Shown one piece after another: positions 7,460 through 15,836 of a DNA stretch of 64,000 nt (position 1 is its first letter; every line of letters starts with the position of its first letter). The stretch covers positions 1 to 64,000 of the forward strand of contig NZ_JABXKJ010000247.1 of the NCBI RefSeq assembly GCF_017115085.1. Direction: 5' to 3'. Source of the stretch: Nostoc sp. NMS7 (GTDB taxonomy: Bacteria > Cyanobacteriota > Cyanobacteriia > Cyanobacteriales > Nostocaceae). Below the pieces are notes generated by a model, which saw only the letters and a program-made list of their open reading frames with translations, was not told the DNA's origin and ran no database searches. The translations under genes and the position numbers were made by a program.

Positions 7460-7933
7460 TTATGCATCTTGAGGGTTTAACTCCTTTAACTCGTCAGTGG
7501 TGTAAGTACCAATAGGAGTCCAAATTAGATAGGGAAGGAGTAACAGCGCCGCCATTAGAGAAATCGGCAAAACGCAGATTGCTAGGAGAATGGCTAAAAT
7601 TAAACCGGTTAGTCCAAGAATTTCCCCAGCTTTGAGACTGCGAAACCTCAACATTATAGGAATGTAGGCGACGGTGATAATTTCCACTAAGAGGTACAAA
7701 GCCATTAGTAGCCAAGTAATTATGCCTCCTGGATTTTTTTCCCAGACAACATAAGCTGAAGCTGCACCGGAAATAAAAATCACAGTCCAGATGACCGGAA
7801 TTAGCGGCTCAAAAACTAGCCAGCGAGGGCGACTTAACCGTGCGAACCATTTAACATCACGCGGCGTAATCAAGAAACTACCAAGGGCAATGAAGAAAGT
7901 TACAGCCCCAATTATTATCCAAGATGGAATCAT
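7460..7933 (-). CDS. TspO/MBR-family membrane protein (copy 1)
   Basis: Polytopic membrane protein of 157 residues with five hydrophobic segments, the normal TspO (tryptophan-rich sensory protein) size. The typical N-terminal pattern appears as WFARLSRPRWLVFEPLIPVIWTV, and the C-terminal PYLIWTPIGTYTT matches the family's last helix. TspO proteins bind porphyrins and related ligands and influence tetrapyrrole and stress responses. A second copy follows upstream at 8023-8496, same strand and same length, clearly a tandem duplicate. Trp is rarer than in canonical TspO, so this is a divergent branch. Confidence 0.82.
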   Translation of the reverse strand: MIPSWIIIGAVTFFIALGSFLITPRDVKWFARLSRPRWLVFEPLIPVIWTVIFISGAASAYVVWEKNPGGIITWLLMALYLLVEIITVAYIPIMLRFRSLKAGEILGLTGLILAILLAICVLPISLMAALLLLPYLIWTPIGTYTTDELKELNPQDA

Positions 7934-8022
7934 GATGCACTCTTGCCTGTGTATTTTGTCAAGTCATACACTGCAAGTTTGACAATTTTGGGCATAGTTT
8001 GAATCATTCGCTGGTGCGAATC

Positions 8023-8496
8023 TTAGGCATCTTGAGGATTGAGACTGATCATCTGCCAAGTGGTATAAGTACCAATGGGACTCCAAAGGAAATAAGGAAC
8101 TAGTAACAATGCTGCCCAACCAGAAAAACCTAAGACTGCAAGTATCAACAAAACACAAATGATAAAACCTGTGCCACCAAGAATTGTACCCACTTTCAGA
8201 CTGCGAAGCTTAAACATTACAGGCGTATAGGCAATGGTAATAATTTCTAAAAGCAAGTATAAACCCATGATTAGCCAAGTTGAGGTGCTTCCTGGGTCTT
8301 TTTCCCAGACAATATAAGCTGACCAAGCACCGCAAATAAATATTACAGTCCAGATAATTGGAATCGCACCCTCAAAAGTTAGCCATCTCGGTCGTTGTAA
8401 GCGCTTGAACCATTGGCGATCGCTAGGCGTAATCACGTTAGCCGCCAACGCAACTAAGAAAGCCACACCCCCAATCACCATCCAAGATTTAATCAT
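8023..8496 (-). CDS. TspO/MBR-family membrane protein (copy 2)
   Basis: Same length (157 residues) and architecture as the neighbour at 7460-7933. Shared segments include WFKRLQRPRWLTFEGAIPIIWTVIF and PYFLWSPIGTYTTWQ near the C-terminus, with both proteins ending in LNPQDA. The pair lie head-to-tail with a 90-bp gap and are probably co-transcribed from upstream of 8496. The identity between them suggests an old duplication with divergence mainly in the membrane segments. Ligand and role are not deducible. Confidence 0.82.
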   Translation of the reverse strand: MIKSWMVIGGVAFLVALAANVITPSDRQWFKRLQRPRWLTFEGAIPIIWTVIFICGAWSAYIVWEKDPGSTSTWLIMGLYLLLEIITIAYTPVMFKLRSLKVGTILGGTGFIICVLLILAVLGFSGWAALLLVPYFLWSPIGTYTTWQMISLNPQDA

Positions 8497-8658
8497 GCCC
8501 GTTATTCCTTTATAAGCCCTATCTATCGCTTAATATCACTCTTTATAGTGTAATTTTGTCAATTTAGTTGCTAATTACTTATCATCCCTGAGTTTGAAAC
8601 CTTCAGATCATTTGGCAGAACCTTGTAGCTATTTTCGTCTAAAATAGACCACGCGATC

Positions 8659-8900
8659 GGGGCACAGCAATGCTCATTGGTGTCAACTTAAGCGAAAAAT
8701 CGCTTATCTGTTGGCTGACACGCCCGCCTGGAACTAAAGTTCTTTGGCTTTTAGCTAAAGTCTACTAAAGTAGACTAAAGATTTTTCAGATTATTTAGTC
8801 ATCTTGAGATGACTTGAGCTATTAGCAAGGAACTTCAGTTCCTTGTGGGACATGGGTTTTACGTTAAGTTGACACGGATGAGCTTTTTCTGTGCCCCTAC
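8659..8900. mobile_element. 243-bp inverted-repeat element, copy A
   Basis: A non-coding element bounded by GGGGCACAGC (left) and GTGCCCCTAC (right). An inner inverted repeat GTGTCAACTTAA (from 8680) / TTAAGTTGACAC (to 8875) follows. Within it are four short hairpins at 8731-8742, 8759-8776, 8797-8814 and 8827-8844. A second copy in the opposite orientation lies at 29846-30089. No open reading frame is present, so it behaves like a MITE depending on a transposase elsewhere. It may have inserted into a GGGGCACAGCA palindrome, a common dispersed sequence. Confidence 0.75.
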
Positions 8901-9183
8901 GACATATCTGGTTCAAATACATGAAGACTGCTGTAAATATATGGGCATTGCAGAAGGCAAGAAAGCTTATATAGCAATCCTATTTGATTTCGTTCAAATC
9001 ACAAGACTTAGCTCCCCGACTTCTTATAGAAGTCGGGGAGCTCGTTGTTCATGAATGATTAAGTAGGGCTATACTGAGTAGTCAATTTTGAGTCCTGAGT
9101 AAATTATAACGAGTATCAGAACTCCATTAATCAGTTTTTGATACTCGTGAACAATGATCAGAATCTCAAGATAGAAAGGCGAG
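8901..9183. other. Non-coding region with a long palindrome
   Basis: No convincing gene. It contains the dispersed palindrome GCTCCCCGACTTCT - 3 nt - AGAAGTCGGGGAGC at 9011-9041; relatives of it lie at 15531-15563 and 42392-42424. The stretch 8901-8950 resembles 57475-57535 (GGTTCAA, then GAA-ACTGCT), suggesting both derive from the same repeat family. Confidence 0.6.
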
Positions 9184-9339
9184 ATGACAGCATTTAAAGT
9201 TTTACAGGCGGTTCCCAAGGACAGAAGAGATTTCTTGATAAAACTAGGTTATGCGATCGCTACCATTTTAGAGGCGATCGCACTGCAATTTCTCAACTCT
9301 GCGGGAGCTTGCTACAGCATGACATTTTACACAGTTTAG
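9184..9339 (+). CDS. Possible small protein (51 aa), unknown
   Basis: A short frame starting with ATG directly after GGCGAG, a plausible ribosome-binding site, and ending at 9337-9339. It would encode a peptide with a basic N-terminal part (VPKDRRDFLIKLG) and a hydrophobic segment (ATILEAIALQFL). It contains two HIP1 sites in coding-like context. It abuts the convergent secreted-protein gene. There is no recognised family, and it may be chance. Confidence 0.25.
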   Translation: MTAFKVLQAVPKDRRDFLIKLGYAIATILEAIALQFLNSAGACYSMTFYTV

Positions 9340-9780
9340 CTATGAGCCGACAGTGACGTTGTAAGACAACTCAAAGGGCTTGAAACTAGCTCCAGATTTG
9401 GGAGTACCGGTTAACTCCAATTCATAAGCTCCTACTTTGGGAAATATGATCTCGGCTCCGGGAATACTTTTATATTGCTTGGTTGATACATTATGTAAAG
9501 TGGGCTTCAGCAATGGAGCATCAGTTTCTTTGTGAGGTTCAGGGTAGACAGCCAACTGACAGTTACATTGTGTCAGGGGGATTAGTCGCCCGCCTTTATG
9601 GGTGAGGACAATCCAAACATGAGCAGTTTTGCCAGCTTGAGGATTATCATGGGGTTCAATATGCAGCATCCCGCCTACGTCCCCAGATACCTTTTCGGTG
9701 TGGGCATTAACTGGTGTAGCAATCAGAACCGAAATTAATAATAGCCATCCCAAATTCTTTTCTAGAGTAAAGTTGAACAT
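9340..9780 (-). CDS. Exported hypothetical protein
   Basis: About 146 residues from the ATG at 9780. A frame upstream to 9831 exists, but MFNFTLEKN gives a proper signal peptide (hydrophobic LGWLLLISVLIATPVNA, cleavage after VNA). The mature part starts HTEKVSGDVGGMLHIEPHD and has a beta-rich look with two Cys close together (TQCNCQL) and AHVWIVLTHKGG. This recalls small periplasmic immunoglobulin-like domains, but I recognise no family with confidence. The CxC pair and several His could bind metal. It is transcribed alone. Confidence 0.65.
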   Translation of the reverse strand: MFNFTLEKNLGWLLLISVLIATPVNAHTEKVSGDVGGMLHIEPHDNPQAGKTAHVWIVLTHKGGRLIPLTQCNCQLAVYPEPHKETDAPLLKPTLHNVSTKQYKSIPGAEIIFPKVGAYELELTGTPKSGASFKPFELSYNVTVGS

Positions 9781-10127
9781 AGAGTTTCTAAAGAGTAAGC
9801 GAAGTAGGCAGGGCTGACTGGGGAAAGGCAATTAAAGGAAAATTAAAAGATTTTTGATGCTATTTTCCACCAGTATTTAAAAACGATAATTTTAAAATAA
9901 TAGTTGTGTCAAAAGACAACCTGTCAAACTTTGCCCGAAAATTCCTTACCAACTACTAAGGCTCAATCCCAACTAAAAACTCCTTGACTCCTGATCTTCT
10001 ACCTAAATATCTAACTTAAAGGCAGATTAGCTTATTACTTATGATAGTTATTAGAACCACTTGGATGAGTCAAAGTAGTTAGAGTGAAGAGTCAAACTAA
10101 ATATACTTAGTATCTGAGGTTCAAAGC
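9781..10127. other. Intergenic, nothing recognised
   Basis: AT-rich non-coding DNA between two divergently transcribed small genes, so it should hold both promoters. I see no structured RNA or repeat beyond short A/T runs. Confidence 0.5.
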
Positions 10128-10367
10128 ATGGACTCAACAGGTAAGGTTCAAATTGTGGACTCGTCCTGGTACGTCCCAGTGCCGTTAAAAGAGTATGCAA
10201 TGAGCCGAGTCACTGTCTACTTTTTTAATGACGGTTGGGTTCCAATTAAATATTGTTCTTTGCAAAAGGCAATTTTGCTTCACCAGAAGGCAAATTTAGA
10301 AGGCAAGGAAATTTTATTATTTCCTGTTAATTTAGACCCTAATCAATTCGGGAACTTTTTTAAGTAA
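10128..10367 (+). CDS. Conserved small hypothetical protein
   Basis: 79 residues, soluble, with aromatic-rich segments (SSWYVPVPLKEYAMSRVTVYFFNDGWVPIKYC) and no membrane segment. The ATG at 10128 follows a GAGGT-like sequence. I cannot name a family. The composition and uninterrupted frame with ordinary codon use support a real gene. Its neighbour downstream is the convergent NarL-type regulator, with a palindrome between them. Confidence 0.5.
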   Translation: MDSTGKVQIVDSSWYVPVPLKEYAMSRVTVYFFNDGWVPIKYCSLQKAILLHQKANLEGKEILLFPVNLDPNQFGNFFK

Positions 10368-10421
10368 AATGCCTTGAGGTAGACCATTTTTCCAAAATAT
10401 TGCCAACAAATAAATCGGCTA

Positions 10422-10447
10422 TAGAGGCGTACATATGTACGCCTCTA
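10422..10447. repeat. Perfect palindrome between convergent genes
   Basis: TAGAGGCGTA - CATATG - TACGCCTCTA is fully self-complementary. It sits between the stop of the 79-residue gene and the stop of the regulator at 10461. It could act as a bidirectional terminator, although no T-run follows; similar GAGGCGnnnnCGCCTC palindromes are dispersed repeats in cyanobacteria. Confidence 0.55.
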
Positions 10448-10460
10448 CTTGTAAATGGGA

Positions 10461-11138
10461 TTAAACCAATCCAGAACGCAGTGCCACAACTGCTGCTTGC
10501 ACGCGATCGTCTACTGCTAATTTATTCATAATCCCCCGGACATGAGTTTTGATGGTGTTGGGACTGAGATAGAGCTTTTCGGCAATCTCTGGGTTACTCA
10601 ATCCGTCTACCATAAGTTTCAACACTTCTAACTCGCGCCCAGATAAGTTGGCGTTGTTGCTGGTGGGTGAGGGCGGTTTGAGATTATCAATTACTCGCCG
10701 CGCAATTTGGGGATCGAGATAGGCTGCACCATCAACTGCGGCTGCGATCGCACTTAACAATCGTTCCACACTTGCACCTTTGATGCAATAGGCATCTGCA
10801 CCGCTAGATAGTGCCGCAATAATTTCTGTCTCCGTTTGATGAGATGTCAGCATCACCACATGAGTTGCTGGCAGCGCCGCCTTAATTTGCTGTGTCGCTG
10901 CAATGCCATCCAATCGCGGCAACCCAATATCCATAACCACCAAATCAGGTTTCAGTTGCAGTGCGGCTTGAACTCCCAAATAACCATCTTCGGCTTGTCC
11001 AACAATCTCCAATTGAGGATGAGCCATTAACGATTGCTCTAATCCCAATTGCATCATCGGATCATCTTCGACAATTAACACGCGCAATGGCGGAGCATTG
11101 GCGGGTAAATTTAAGGGATAGCGAGTATCTAAAGACAT
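10461..11138 (-). CDS. NarL/FixJ-family response regulator
   Basis: Two-component transcription factor of 225 residues. The receiver domain (about 18-135) has the acidic pair in VEDDPMM, the phospho-acceptor Asp in VVMDIGLP, and Lys in CIKGAS. The C-terminal LuxR-type HTH (about 160-220) has LSGRELEVLKLMVDGLSNPEIAEKL and SPNTIKTHV. No histidine kinase is adjacent, so its partner is unknown. An N-terminal extension of about 17 residues precedes the receiver; a later start is possible. Confidence 0.9.
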   Translation of the reverse strand: MSLDTRYPLNLPANAPPLRVLIVEDDPMMQLGLEQSLMAHPQLEIVGQAEDGYLGVQAALQLKPDLVVMDIGLPRLDGIAATQQIKAALPATHVVMLTSHQTETEIIAALSSGADAYCIKGASVERLLSAIAAAVDGAAYLDPQIARRVIDNLKPPSPTSNNANLSGRELEVLKLMVDGLSNPEIAEKLYLSPNTIKTHVRGIMNKLAVDDRVQAAVVALRSGLV

Positions 11139-11248
11139 TTTTATTAGTTAGGACGCAGGAGGCAGCAAGCTAGAGTAATTAGTTTTTACTAATGACAAAT
11201 ACTTCGACTTCGCTCAGTACAGGTGACCAATGACTAATGACTAATTTT

Positions 11249-12223
11249 TTATTCTTCCACGCGATAGCCTAACTCTGCTAAACTCACCCGTGACTGTCGC
11301 CATTTTGGCTGGACTTTGACAAATAATTCTAGGTAAACTTTACCAGCGATTAACTTTTGGATTTGTTCGCGGGCTTCACTACCAACTGCTTTGAGCATCG
11401 CTCCGCCTTTGCCAATGAGTATGCCTTTTTGGGAATCGCGCTCGACGTTGATAGTAGCAAGTATACGGGTAATGCTGGGAGTTTCTTCTACTAGGTCAAT
11501 GGCGATCGCTACTGAATGGGGTACTTCTTCACGAGTCAATAATAAAATTTGTTCTCGGATCAATTCACCCATAATAAAGCGCTCTGGCTGGTCAGTTACC
11601 AAGTCTGGGGGATAATATAATGGCCCAATTTCTAAATGTTCAATTAATAATTCTTGAAGTTCTGGTAATCCGGCACTAGTCTTGGCAGAAAATTTCACGA
11701 TTTTCCATTCATGGGACTTGGCTATCTGGGCGTAACTCTCATCTATAAACTGATAATCGGGCGGTTGTTGGTCGGTTTTGTTGACACCCAGAATCACCCG
11801 TGTTTTGCTGCGACTGAGCAAATCGACAATATAGCGATCGCCTGCACCACAAGCCACGGCTCCATCTACCACAAACAGCAATACATCTACCGATTCAATC
11901 GCAATTTTGGCATTTCGCACCAACACTTCCCCCAATTGATGATGGGGCTTATGAATTCCTGGTGTATCTACAAATATTAACTGCGCCTCTGGTGTCGTTA
12001 ATATACCGCGCAAACGGTTACGTGTTGTTTGTGCGATCGGTGATGTAATGGCAATTTTTTCTCCTACCAATTGATTCATCAAAGTAGATTTACCGACATT
12101 AGGACGACCAACAATGCCGATAAAACCTGACTTAAATTCAGGAGGAGCCTGTGGAATTGTGGCTTCTCCTGAAAAAGAGAAGTTGTAATTATCAATACTA
12201 GTCACCTTTGGCTCCACCCTCAT
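11249..12223 (-). CDS. era: GTPase Era
   Basis: Ribosome-maturation GTPase that binds 16S rRNA near its 3' end. The G1 motif GRPNVGKST, G2 region TTRNRLRG, G3 DTPGIHKPHH and G4 NKTD are all present. The C-terminal KH domain includes GILIGKGGAMLKAVGSEAR. At 324 residues it is about 20 longer than usual; the extra lies at the N-terminus (residues 1-30), so a start further in is possible. The start codon falls in the first copy of a 117-bp tandem duplication. Confidence 0.95.
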   Translation of the reverse strand: MRVEPKVTSIDNYNFSFSGEATIPQAPPEFKSGFIGIVGRPNVGKSTLMNQLVGEKIAITSPIAQTTRNRLRGILTTPEAQLIFVDTPGIHKPHHQLGEVLVRNAKIAIESVDVLLFVVDGAVACGAGDRYIVDLLSRSKTRVILGVNKTDQQPPDYQFIDESYAQIAKSHEWKIVKFSAKTSAGLPELQELLIEHLEIGPLYYPPDLVTDQPERFIMGELIREQILLLTREEVPHSVAIAIDLVEETPSITRILATINVERDSQKGILIGKGGAMLKAVGSEAREQIQKLIAGKVYLELFVKVQPKWRQSRVSLAELGYRVEE

Positions 12224-12443
12224 ATTTTACAGCTGGTATAACTTGATTCTTTCTTAGACACAAAATAAGCATAAAAACACCCTAGCATTTTCGGGGATTG
12301 CTTTTGCTTAGGTTTAATCTACTACTGGCTCTACACTTATATTTTACAGCTGAGACAACTTTGTTTCGTTTTTAGACACAAAACAAACATAAAATCACCC
12401 TGACATTTTTAGCGATTATTGTTGCCGATGTTTAATATGCTAC
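12210..12443. repeat. 117-bp direct tandem duplication spanning the era start
   Basis: Copy 1 (12210-12326) begins GGCTCCACCCTCATATTTTA; copy 2 (12327-about 12443) begins GGCTCTACACTTATATTTTA. They align over their whole length (CAGCT..ACAACTT, TTAGACACAAAA, ACACCCT, TTTAAT) with point differences. Copy 1 contains the start codon of era; in copy 2 the equivalent position has lost it. The era promoter region is therefore duplicated. Confidence 0.75.
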
Positions 12444-12528
12444 TAATTTTGGCTTAAGTATGGTACTTTAGTTAACACGGCTCGTATATTATTGAGTGCT
12501 GAGTTAAAAAACTCCTAACTCCTGTACA

Positions 12529-12549
12529 GAGGCGATTAATCGCGTCTCT
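12529..12549. repeat. Dispersed palindrome GAGGCGATTAATCGCGTCTC
   Basis: One of three near-identical palindromes, with 17688-17707 and 32498-32517. All are flanked by the phrases CTCCTAACTCC or TGTACAG and lie close to gene ends. A family of short mobile or self-copying palindromes is implied. Confidence 0.6.
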
Positions 12550-12557
12550 CCTAACTC

Positions 12558-13685
12558 CTAACTAATAACTCCCAATACAAACTCGCCTTCATTCACAGCT
12601 TGATTGGTTGCGACATCATAAACCAATCCATCTTTTTGAGCGCAGACATCAATTACACTGGGTAATTTACCTTCTTTATTAAAACTGAGAATTTGATAGA
12701 GTTTTTCTCCAGCTTTTACATAACTACCTAATTCTATTCTTGATTGAATCATGCCGCCTGCGATCGCATAATATTTTTTCCGGTTGCTGCTAGATACAAA
12801 AGTCATTTCATGGGTTTTTGTGTCATCCGATAAATCAGGAATCTGCAATACACCTTTTTGCGCTAAATAGTTTTTCACACCGAGTACACCTTTGGCAACT
12901 GAATCAGCGTTCATTTGCATTCCTGTTCCTAATTCTAGTGTCCAAGCTTCCACATCAAACTTGATTTCTCTACCCAAATCTTTAAAACAAGCTTCCAGTG
13001 CTAACCAAGGTTTGATAAAAGCTTCATCAAAAGCATCACCATCGTATTTATCAAGTAAGATTCCAAAATCAAGCCCGAAGTATTTTGCACTGTCTTCTCG
13101 ATTTCGGAAGTAATAAAGATAGTCTAAAGCTTGATTGGTAGAACTATGTAAGTCAATTAAGTAGTCGGCATCTAAACTCAGATTTTGTAGTTTATAACTA
13201 AAAAGCTCAGTGTAGGGTACACTACCGGGAGAATTAATTTTTTCTAAAGTTTTGGCAAATTCTTGCTTAATTATAGTTAGATAATTTTGTCGAACGACCT
13301 CTAAATCAAGATGAAGTTTAGATTTAGTAAAAGCTACTAAATCATCAGCTTTTTTCTCGTAATCCCAAAATATGCGATTCCAATCTTTCGCTTCATAAAC
13401 GCAATAACGTCCAGGCGAAAAATGATGCGATCGCTCATTAGTACCCATTGGATTACAAACGGGAACTAGCCAAATTTCTCCAGCTAAATTTGAATCATTT
13501 ATTGTTAAAAAAAACTCAATTAACTGATGAATAACGGCATTGCCAGCAATTTCTGCACCGTGGAGATTAGATTGAATGTAAACCTTTTTACCAGCTTTGG
13601 CGCCGATGAATTTGTAAACTTGTAAGTAGAGGCGATCGCCTGAAGCCATTTGACGTAATACAATGCTTTCAATAACTGGCAGCAT
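12558..13685 (-). CDS. Succinylglutamate desuccinylase/aspartoacylase-family (M14-like) hydrolase
   Basis: Zinc-dependent deacylase of 375 residues. QSNLHGAEIAGN provides the H-x(2)-E zinc ligands, VPVCNPMGTNER the substrate Arg region, DLHSS the second zinc His, and VEAWTLELG the catalytic Glu. The C-terminal beta domain (GAMIQSRIELGSYVKAGEKLY-like) is typical. The frame extends to 13856, but the upstream part has no similarity and the downstream ATG at 13685 gives the family start MLPVIESIVLRQ. The substrate could be an N-acyl amino acid or a glutamyl/aspartyl derivative; it is not decided by sequence. Confidence 0.82.
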   Translation of the reverse strand: MLPVIESIVLRQMASGDRLYLQVYKFIGAKAGKKVYIQSNLHGAEIAGNAVIHQLIEFFLTINDSNLAGEIWLVPVCNPMGTNERSHHFSPGRYCVYEAKDWNRIFWDYEKKADDLVAFTKSKLHLDLEVVRQNYLTIIKQEFAKTLEKINSPGSVPYTELFSYKLQNLSLDADYLIDLHSSTNQALDYLYYFRNREDSAKYFGLDFGILLDKYDGDAFDEAFIKPWLALEACFKDLGREIKFDVEAWTLELGTGMQMNADSVAKGVLGVKNYLAQKGVLQIPDLSDDTKTHEMTFVSSSNRKKYYAIAGGMIQSRIELGSYVKAGEKLYQILSFNKEGKLPSVIDVCAQKDGLVYDVATNQAVNEGEFVLGVIS

Positions 13686-13845
13686 AAAATAATTCAGTGA
13701 TGATTTGAGTAAATTATCGCTTGATATGTACTGAATTAAAAGCCATGAAAACTCAATCTTCCTCTCTGCGCCTCTGCGTGAATTACTTAAATAAGCTAGC
13801 ATCAAATTACCCAGTAACCAGCACAGCAGCAATGGTAAAAATTGG

Positions 13846-15528
13846 TTGCGAATCACACATCAAAGCGAAACAATCCAACTTTCCTGGCAACGCGGATATG
13901 AGAGTCCTCGCCTTGCGCCAGAAGTCCGATTTCAGCAACCCTTCGATGAAGAAAACGCAGCTGAGTTGCGCTGGTATTTAGAAGATTATTTAAAGTTTCC
14001 TTACGGTATTTTTCCAGATAACGCTGTAAAAATTGAACAAAAATTACAGCATTGGGGACAACAGCCTTAAGGTATTGCGTCCCCCTAGCTTGAAAAAGTT
14101 TGAAGCGGAACTGCAAGCGAATAAGGGTTTTTATCATATCGTCCATTTTGATGGACATGGGAATTTTGACAGCGAGACACAGGGAGTTTTAGTTTTTGAG
14201 GATGAACAGGGAAATGAGCAAGCTGTCAGCGCTAGGGAAATTGCCCAATATTTAACAGATTGCCGTGTGCCAATTTTTGTGCTGAATGCTTGCAAGTCTG
14301 GACAAGTAGGCGTGGCGGGACAGTTGGTGAAATTGGGGGCTAAGGGTGTGGTAGCAATGGCGTATTCAGTTTACGCCAAAGGTGCAGAACACTTTATTGG
14401 GCGGTTGTATGGGGAATTAGTCAGGGGAGAGTGTATCGCCACAGCAGTTGCAGCAGGGCGGAAGTCCATGTCTATTGACAAAATGCGCCCCAGTCCCAAA
14501 GGAAATTTACCTTTACAAGATTGGTTAGTGCCGGTGTTGTATCAGCAGGAACCTTATACGCCTTTTGTTCCTCAAAAGACAGCACCCAGTTTTACCGATT
14601 TGATGGCGCAAGCAGACAACACCCCAGAAAGCAGCAAGGCTGTAGGTTTACCTGATGAAAGTGCTTATGGTTTTATTGGGCGGGATTATGAGATTTTGCG
14701 TTTAGAGAGAGCATTTCGGCAAAATCATCTGGTTTTGGTGCAGGGAATGGGCGGTGTTGGTAAAACTGAGTTAGCCGCAGGTTTCGCCAGATGGTTGGAT
14801 GACACTCAAGGACGTACAGGCGGTATGTTCTTCACCTCCTTTGAACAGGGTGCGGGGTTGAGTCAGGTAATTAACCAAATTGGTAGGGCGTTGGGAGGTG
14901 AGAGATTTTCCCAAATGATGCCAGAACAGCAAGACGCGGTGGTGCAGCAATATCTGCAAACTAATCCTTGCTTATTGATTTGGGATAACTTTGAACCTGT
15001 CAACGGTTTCCCTACGGGGAATGAACCATTATTGAGTGGGGAAGAGAGAAACAAGCTGAAGCGGTTTCTTAAGGAATTGCGGGGTGGTAAATCTTGGGTA
15101 TTAATTACCAGTCGCCGCCAAGAACCTTGGTTAGATTGTGGGTATAGTTTAATCAACTTGCGGGGGTTGTCTCAAGCGGATGCCCAAGAGTTAGCCGCGA
15201 AGATTTTGCAAACGGTGGGTGTGGAGAGAAAGAACCTACCAGCAGAGTATTTGGAATTGTTGAAATTGTTGGGGGGACATCCGTTGTCTTTGCGGGTGGT
15301 GTTACCGCATTTAAAGATGCAGACACCCGTGCAATTAATTGAGGCGTTGCGGCAGGGGTTAGATACTTTTAGGGGACAAGAGGAAGAAGGGAGAGAAAAA
15401 TCTCTTACTGTGTCGTTGGATTATTCCTTTGCCACAGTTTCAAGTTATTTGGCGCGAGGCGACGGGTGAAGAGTGCGCTGGAGAGGTGCGCGAGGCAATT
15501 TGGACAGCGCTGGATCAGCTAGGTTGAT
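13846..15528 (+). pseudogene. CHAT protease / NB-ARC (STAND) protein, degraded
   Basis: Remains of a large cyanobacterial CHAT-NB-ARC protein. The N-terminal piece (13846-14070) reads LSWQRGYESPRLAPEV and LRWYLEDYLKFPYG before a stop. A deletion and frame change lead into the CHAT domain (14069-about 14580) with HIVHFDGHGNF and VLNACKSGQ, the His and Cys dyad. The NB-ARC ATPase follows (about 14660-15420) with Walker A GMGGVGKTE, LLIWDNFE and ITSRRQEP. At about 15425 the frame breaks again; another frame reads VIWREATGEE and AIWTALDQLG to a stop at 15528. Intact relatives act in caspase-like signalling or defence; this copy should be dead. Confidence 0.78.
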
Positions 15529-15530
15529 TC

Positions 15531-15563
15531 AGATCCCCGACTTCTTAAAGAAGTCGGGGATCT
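15531..15563. repeat. Dispersed CCCCGACTTCTT palindrome
   Basis: AGATCCCCGACTTCTT followed by AAGAAGTCGGGGATCT form a near-perfect inverted repeat just after the CHAT/NB-ARC pseudogene. Relatives stand at 9011 and 42392. Such elements are widespread in Nostoc-type genomes. Confidence 0.7.
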
Positions 15564-15656
15564 CGCAGCTTCTCAAATAAGTTTTATTTAAGCATTGCTT
15601 GCGATCGCACAAAGCGCACTACCCTAAAGAGCGATCGCATAAGCTTTTGTCAAAAA

Positions 15657-15836
15657 GTTGTAATGTTAAGGCTTAATGTCGTAACGTTAAGCCTTAATCT
15701 TATGACGCTGGTGATTAATGTTGTAATGTTAAGGCTTAATGTCGTAACGTTAAGCCTTAATGTCGTAGCGTTAAGCCTTAATGTTATAGCGTTAAGGCTT
15801 AATCTCGTAACGTTAAGGCTTAATGTTGTAATGTTG
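15657..15836. repeat. 21-bp tandem array, 8.5 units
   Basis: Eight 21-bp units from 15657 to 15824 plus a partial one. Typical units read GTTGTAATGTTAAGGCTTAAT and variants with GTCGTAACG and AAGCCTTAAT; unit three is degenerate. Each unit carries the palindrome-like core TTAAGGCTTAA. Because 21 is a multiple of three, frames stay open on both strands (heptapeptide LSLNVTT-like), but no start signal supports coding. A second 21-bp array of different sequence lies at 33847. Confidence 0.85.

Noticed and set aside
8845-9054. 69-residue protein
   Set aside because: It covers the end of MITE copy A and the CCCCGACTTCT palindrome, both known non-coding repeats.
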